Assembly (NCBI RefSeq): GCF_932526225.1
Contig: NC_064043.1
Coordinates: forward strand, 14,942,085 to 15,006,084
Source of the DNA: Nematostella vectensis
Lineage: Eukaryota; Cnidaria; Anthozoa; Actiniaria; Edwardsiidae
Direction: 5' to 3'
DNA: 64,000 nt
Shown: positions 61,526 through 64,000 of the stretch, one piece after another
How positions within the stretch are numbered: position 1 is the stretch's first letter
How the letters are laid out: each line of letters starts with the position of its first letter
Position numbers and translations under genes: made by a program
Notes under the pieces: model-generated
Database searches by the model: none
Told to the model about the DNA's origin: nothing
What the model saw: the letters and a program-made list of their open reading frames with translations, nothing else

Positions 61526-61539
61526 CTAGATTTAAGAAA

Positions 61540-64000
61540 AATGTTACAATATCTCCAAGGTAGTGTTTGAGATAGAGGGAAGGGACATAAGAAAAACGTT
61601 ACAATATCTCCAAGGTAGTGTTTGAGATAGAGGGAAGGGACATAAGAAAAACGTTACAATATCTCCAAGGTAGTGTTTGAGATAGAGGGAAGGGACATAA
61701 GAAAAACGTTACAATATCTCCAAGGTAGTGTTTGAGATAGAGGGAAGGGACATAAGAAAAACGTTACAATATCTCCAAGGTAGTGTTTGAGATAGAGGGA
61801 AGGGACATAAGAAAAACGTTACAATATCTCCAAGGTAGTGTTTGAGATAGAGGGAAGGGACATAAGAAAAACGTTACAATATCTCCAAGGTAGTGTTTGA
61901 GATAGAGGGAAGGGACATAAGAAAAACGTTACAATATCTCCAAGGTAGTGTTTGAGATAGAGGGAAGGGACATAAGAAAAACGTTACAATATCTCCAAGG
62001 TAGTGTTTGAGATAGAGGGAAGGGGCATAAGAAAAACGTTACAATATCTCCAAGGTAGTGTTTGAGATAGAGGGAAGGGGCATAAGAAAAACGTTACAAT
62101 ATATCCAAGGTAGTGTTTGAGATAGAGGGAAGGGACATAAGAAAAACGTTACAATATCTCCAAGGTAGTGTTTGAGATAGAGGGAAGGGACATAAGAAAA
62201 ACGTTACAATATCTCCAAGGTAGTGTTTGAGATAGAGGGAAGGGACATAAGAAAAACGTTACAATATCTCCAAGGTAGTGTTTGAGATAGAGGGAAGGGA
62301 CATAAGAAAAACGTTACAATATCTCCAAGGTAGTGTTTGAGATAGAGGGAAGGGACATAAGAAAAACGTTACAATATCTCCAAGGTAGTGTTTGAGATAG
62401 AGGGAAGGGACATAAGAAAAACGTTACAATATCTCCAAGGTAGTGTTTGAGATAGAGGGAAGGGACATAAGAAAAACGTTACAATATCTCCAAGGTAGTG
62501 TTTGAGATAGAGGGAAGGGACATAAGAAAAACGTTACAATATCTCCAAGGTAGTGTTTGAGATAGAGGGAAGGGACATAAGAAAAACGTTACAATATCTC
62601 CAAGGTAGTGTTTGAGATAGAGGGAAGGGACATAAGAAAAACGTTACAATATCTCCAAGGTAGTGTTTGAGATAGAGGGAAGGGACATAAGAAAAACGTT
62701 ACAATATCTCCAAGGTAGTGTTTGAGATAGAGGGAAGGGACATAAGAAAAACGTTACAATATCTCCAAGGTAGTGTTTGAGATAGAGGGAAGGGACATAA
62801 GAAAAACGTTACAATATCTCCAAGGTAGTGTTTGAGATAGAGGGAAGGGACATAAGAAAAACGTTACAATATCTCCAAGGTAGTGTTTGAGATAGAGGGA
62901 AGGGACATAAGAAAAACGTTACAATATCTCCAAGGTAGTGTTTGAGATAGAGGGAAGGGACATAAGAAAAACGTTACAATATCTCCAAGGTAGTGTTTGA
63001 GATAGAGGGAAGGGACATAAGAAAAACGTTACAATATCTCCAAGGTAGTGTTTGAGATAGAGGGAAGGGACATAAGAAAAACGTTACAATATCTCCAAGG
63101 TAGTGTTTGAGATAGAGGGAAGGGACATAAGAAAAACGTTACAATATCTCCAAGGTAGTGTTTGAGATAGAGGGAAGGGACATAAGAAAAACGTTACAAT
63201 ATCTCCAAGGTAGTGTTTGAGATAGAGGGAAGGGACATAAGAAAAACGTTACAATATCTCCAAGGTAGTGTTTGAGATAGAGGGAAGGGACATAAGAAAA
63301 ACGTTACAATATCTCCAAGGTAGTGTTTGAGATAGAGGGAAGGGACATAAGAAAAACGTTACAATATCTCCAAGGTAGTGTTTGAGATAGAGGGAAGGGA
63401 CATAAGAAAAACGTTACAATATATCCAAGGTAGTGTTTGAGATAGAGGGAAGGGACATAAGAAAAACGTTACAATATATCCAAGGTAGTGTTTGAGATAG
63501 AGGGAAGGGACATAAGAAAAACGTTACAATATCTCCAAGGTAGTGTTTGAGGTAGAGGGAAGGGACATAAGAAAAACGTTACAATATCTCCAAGGTAGTG
63601 TTTGAGGTAGAGGGAAGGGGCATAAGAAAAACGTTACAATATATCCAAGGTAGTGTTTGAGGTAGAGGGAAGGGGCATAAGAAAAACGTTACAATATATC
63701 CAAGGTAGTGTTTGAGATAGAGGGAAGGGACATAAGAAAAACGTTACAATATCTCCAAGGTAGTGTTTGAGATAGAGGGAAGGGACATAAGAAAAACGTT
63801 ACAATATCTCCAAGGTAGTGTTTGAGATAGACGGAAGGGACATAAGAAAAACGTTACAATATCTTCAAGGTAGTGTTTGAGATAGAGGGAAGGGACATAA
63901 GAAAAACGTTACAATATCTCCAAGGCAGTGTTTTAGATAGAGGGAAGGGACATAAGAAAAACGTTACAATATCTCCAAGGTAGTGTTTGAGGTAGAGGGA
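61540..64000 (-). repeat. 55-bp array at exon w1 acceptor flank, runs off the window
   Basis: About 44 highly uniform units. The minus-strand unit includes GATATTGTAACGTTTTTCTTA; the real acceptor flank is GATATTGTAACATTTTTCTTA then AATCTAG|CGTGG. The branch-point-like TTGTAAC and pyrimidine run are copied, the AG is not. Uniformity suggests recent expansion. Confidence 0.95.

Overview
This is animal genomic DNA. It has one very intron-rich gene, GT-AG (and some GC-AG) introns, a 5'-truncated LINE, several foldback (MITE-like) elements and heavy tandem repetition. No prokaryotic features are present. The intron density together with clear vertebrate-like protein similarity suggests an early-branching metazoan, possibly a sea anemone or other anthozoan (inference only).

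The minus strand carries the middle and C-terminal half of one gene, which I recognise as BLTP1 (KIAA1109 / fly Tweek / yeast Csf1-type bridge-like lipid transfer protein). I could place 46 consecutive exons, from 61349-61525 (most 5') to 191-395 (most 3'). They sum to 10,364 nt, about 3,450 codons. All 45 exon junctions keep the reading phase. The gene continues beyond both ends of the window. The plus strand carries one complete small gene, a secreted chymotrypsin-fold serine protease (3320-5479, three exons), nested antisense in the BLTP1 intron between exons w42 and w43.

Region by region: 1-2654 holds exons w46-w43 with boundary repeats and a GAT-rich tract; 2655-5836 the nested protease; 5837-9771 exons w42-w41 around a 2.8-kb 31-bp array; 9772-15691 exons w40-w32; 15692-19069 a large intron with 37-bp and 41-bp arrays; 19070-28475 exons w31-w19; 28476-46188 a 17.7-kb intron, mostly a 16-kb array of 69/78-bp units with two LINE fragments; 46189-61525 exons w18-w1; 61526-64000 a 55-bp array that runs off the end.

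The main discovery is that most intronic minisatellites here are not random. Their unit is a copy of the adjacent exon-intron junction. At least ten arrays or duplications repeat an exon's 3' end plus its 5' splice site (GTAAGA-type). At least six repeat the 3' splice site plus the exon's first bases. They range from two-copy and decayed forms to about 200 copies (exon w18). This looks like one recurrent process, here called splice-junction-seeded minisatellites. At exon w12 the 33-bp unit is in frame and stop-free, so each of twelve equivalent donors would add 11 residues. Three introns appear to be GC-AG. The very long plus-strand ORFs at 30-46 kb and minus-strand ORFs at 48-50 kb are products of stop-free repeats, not genes.
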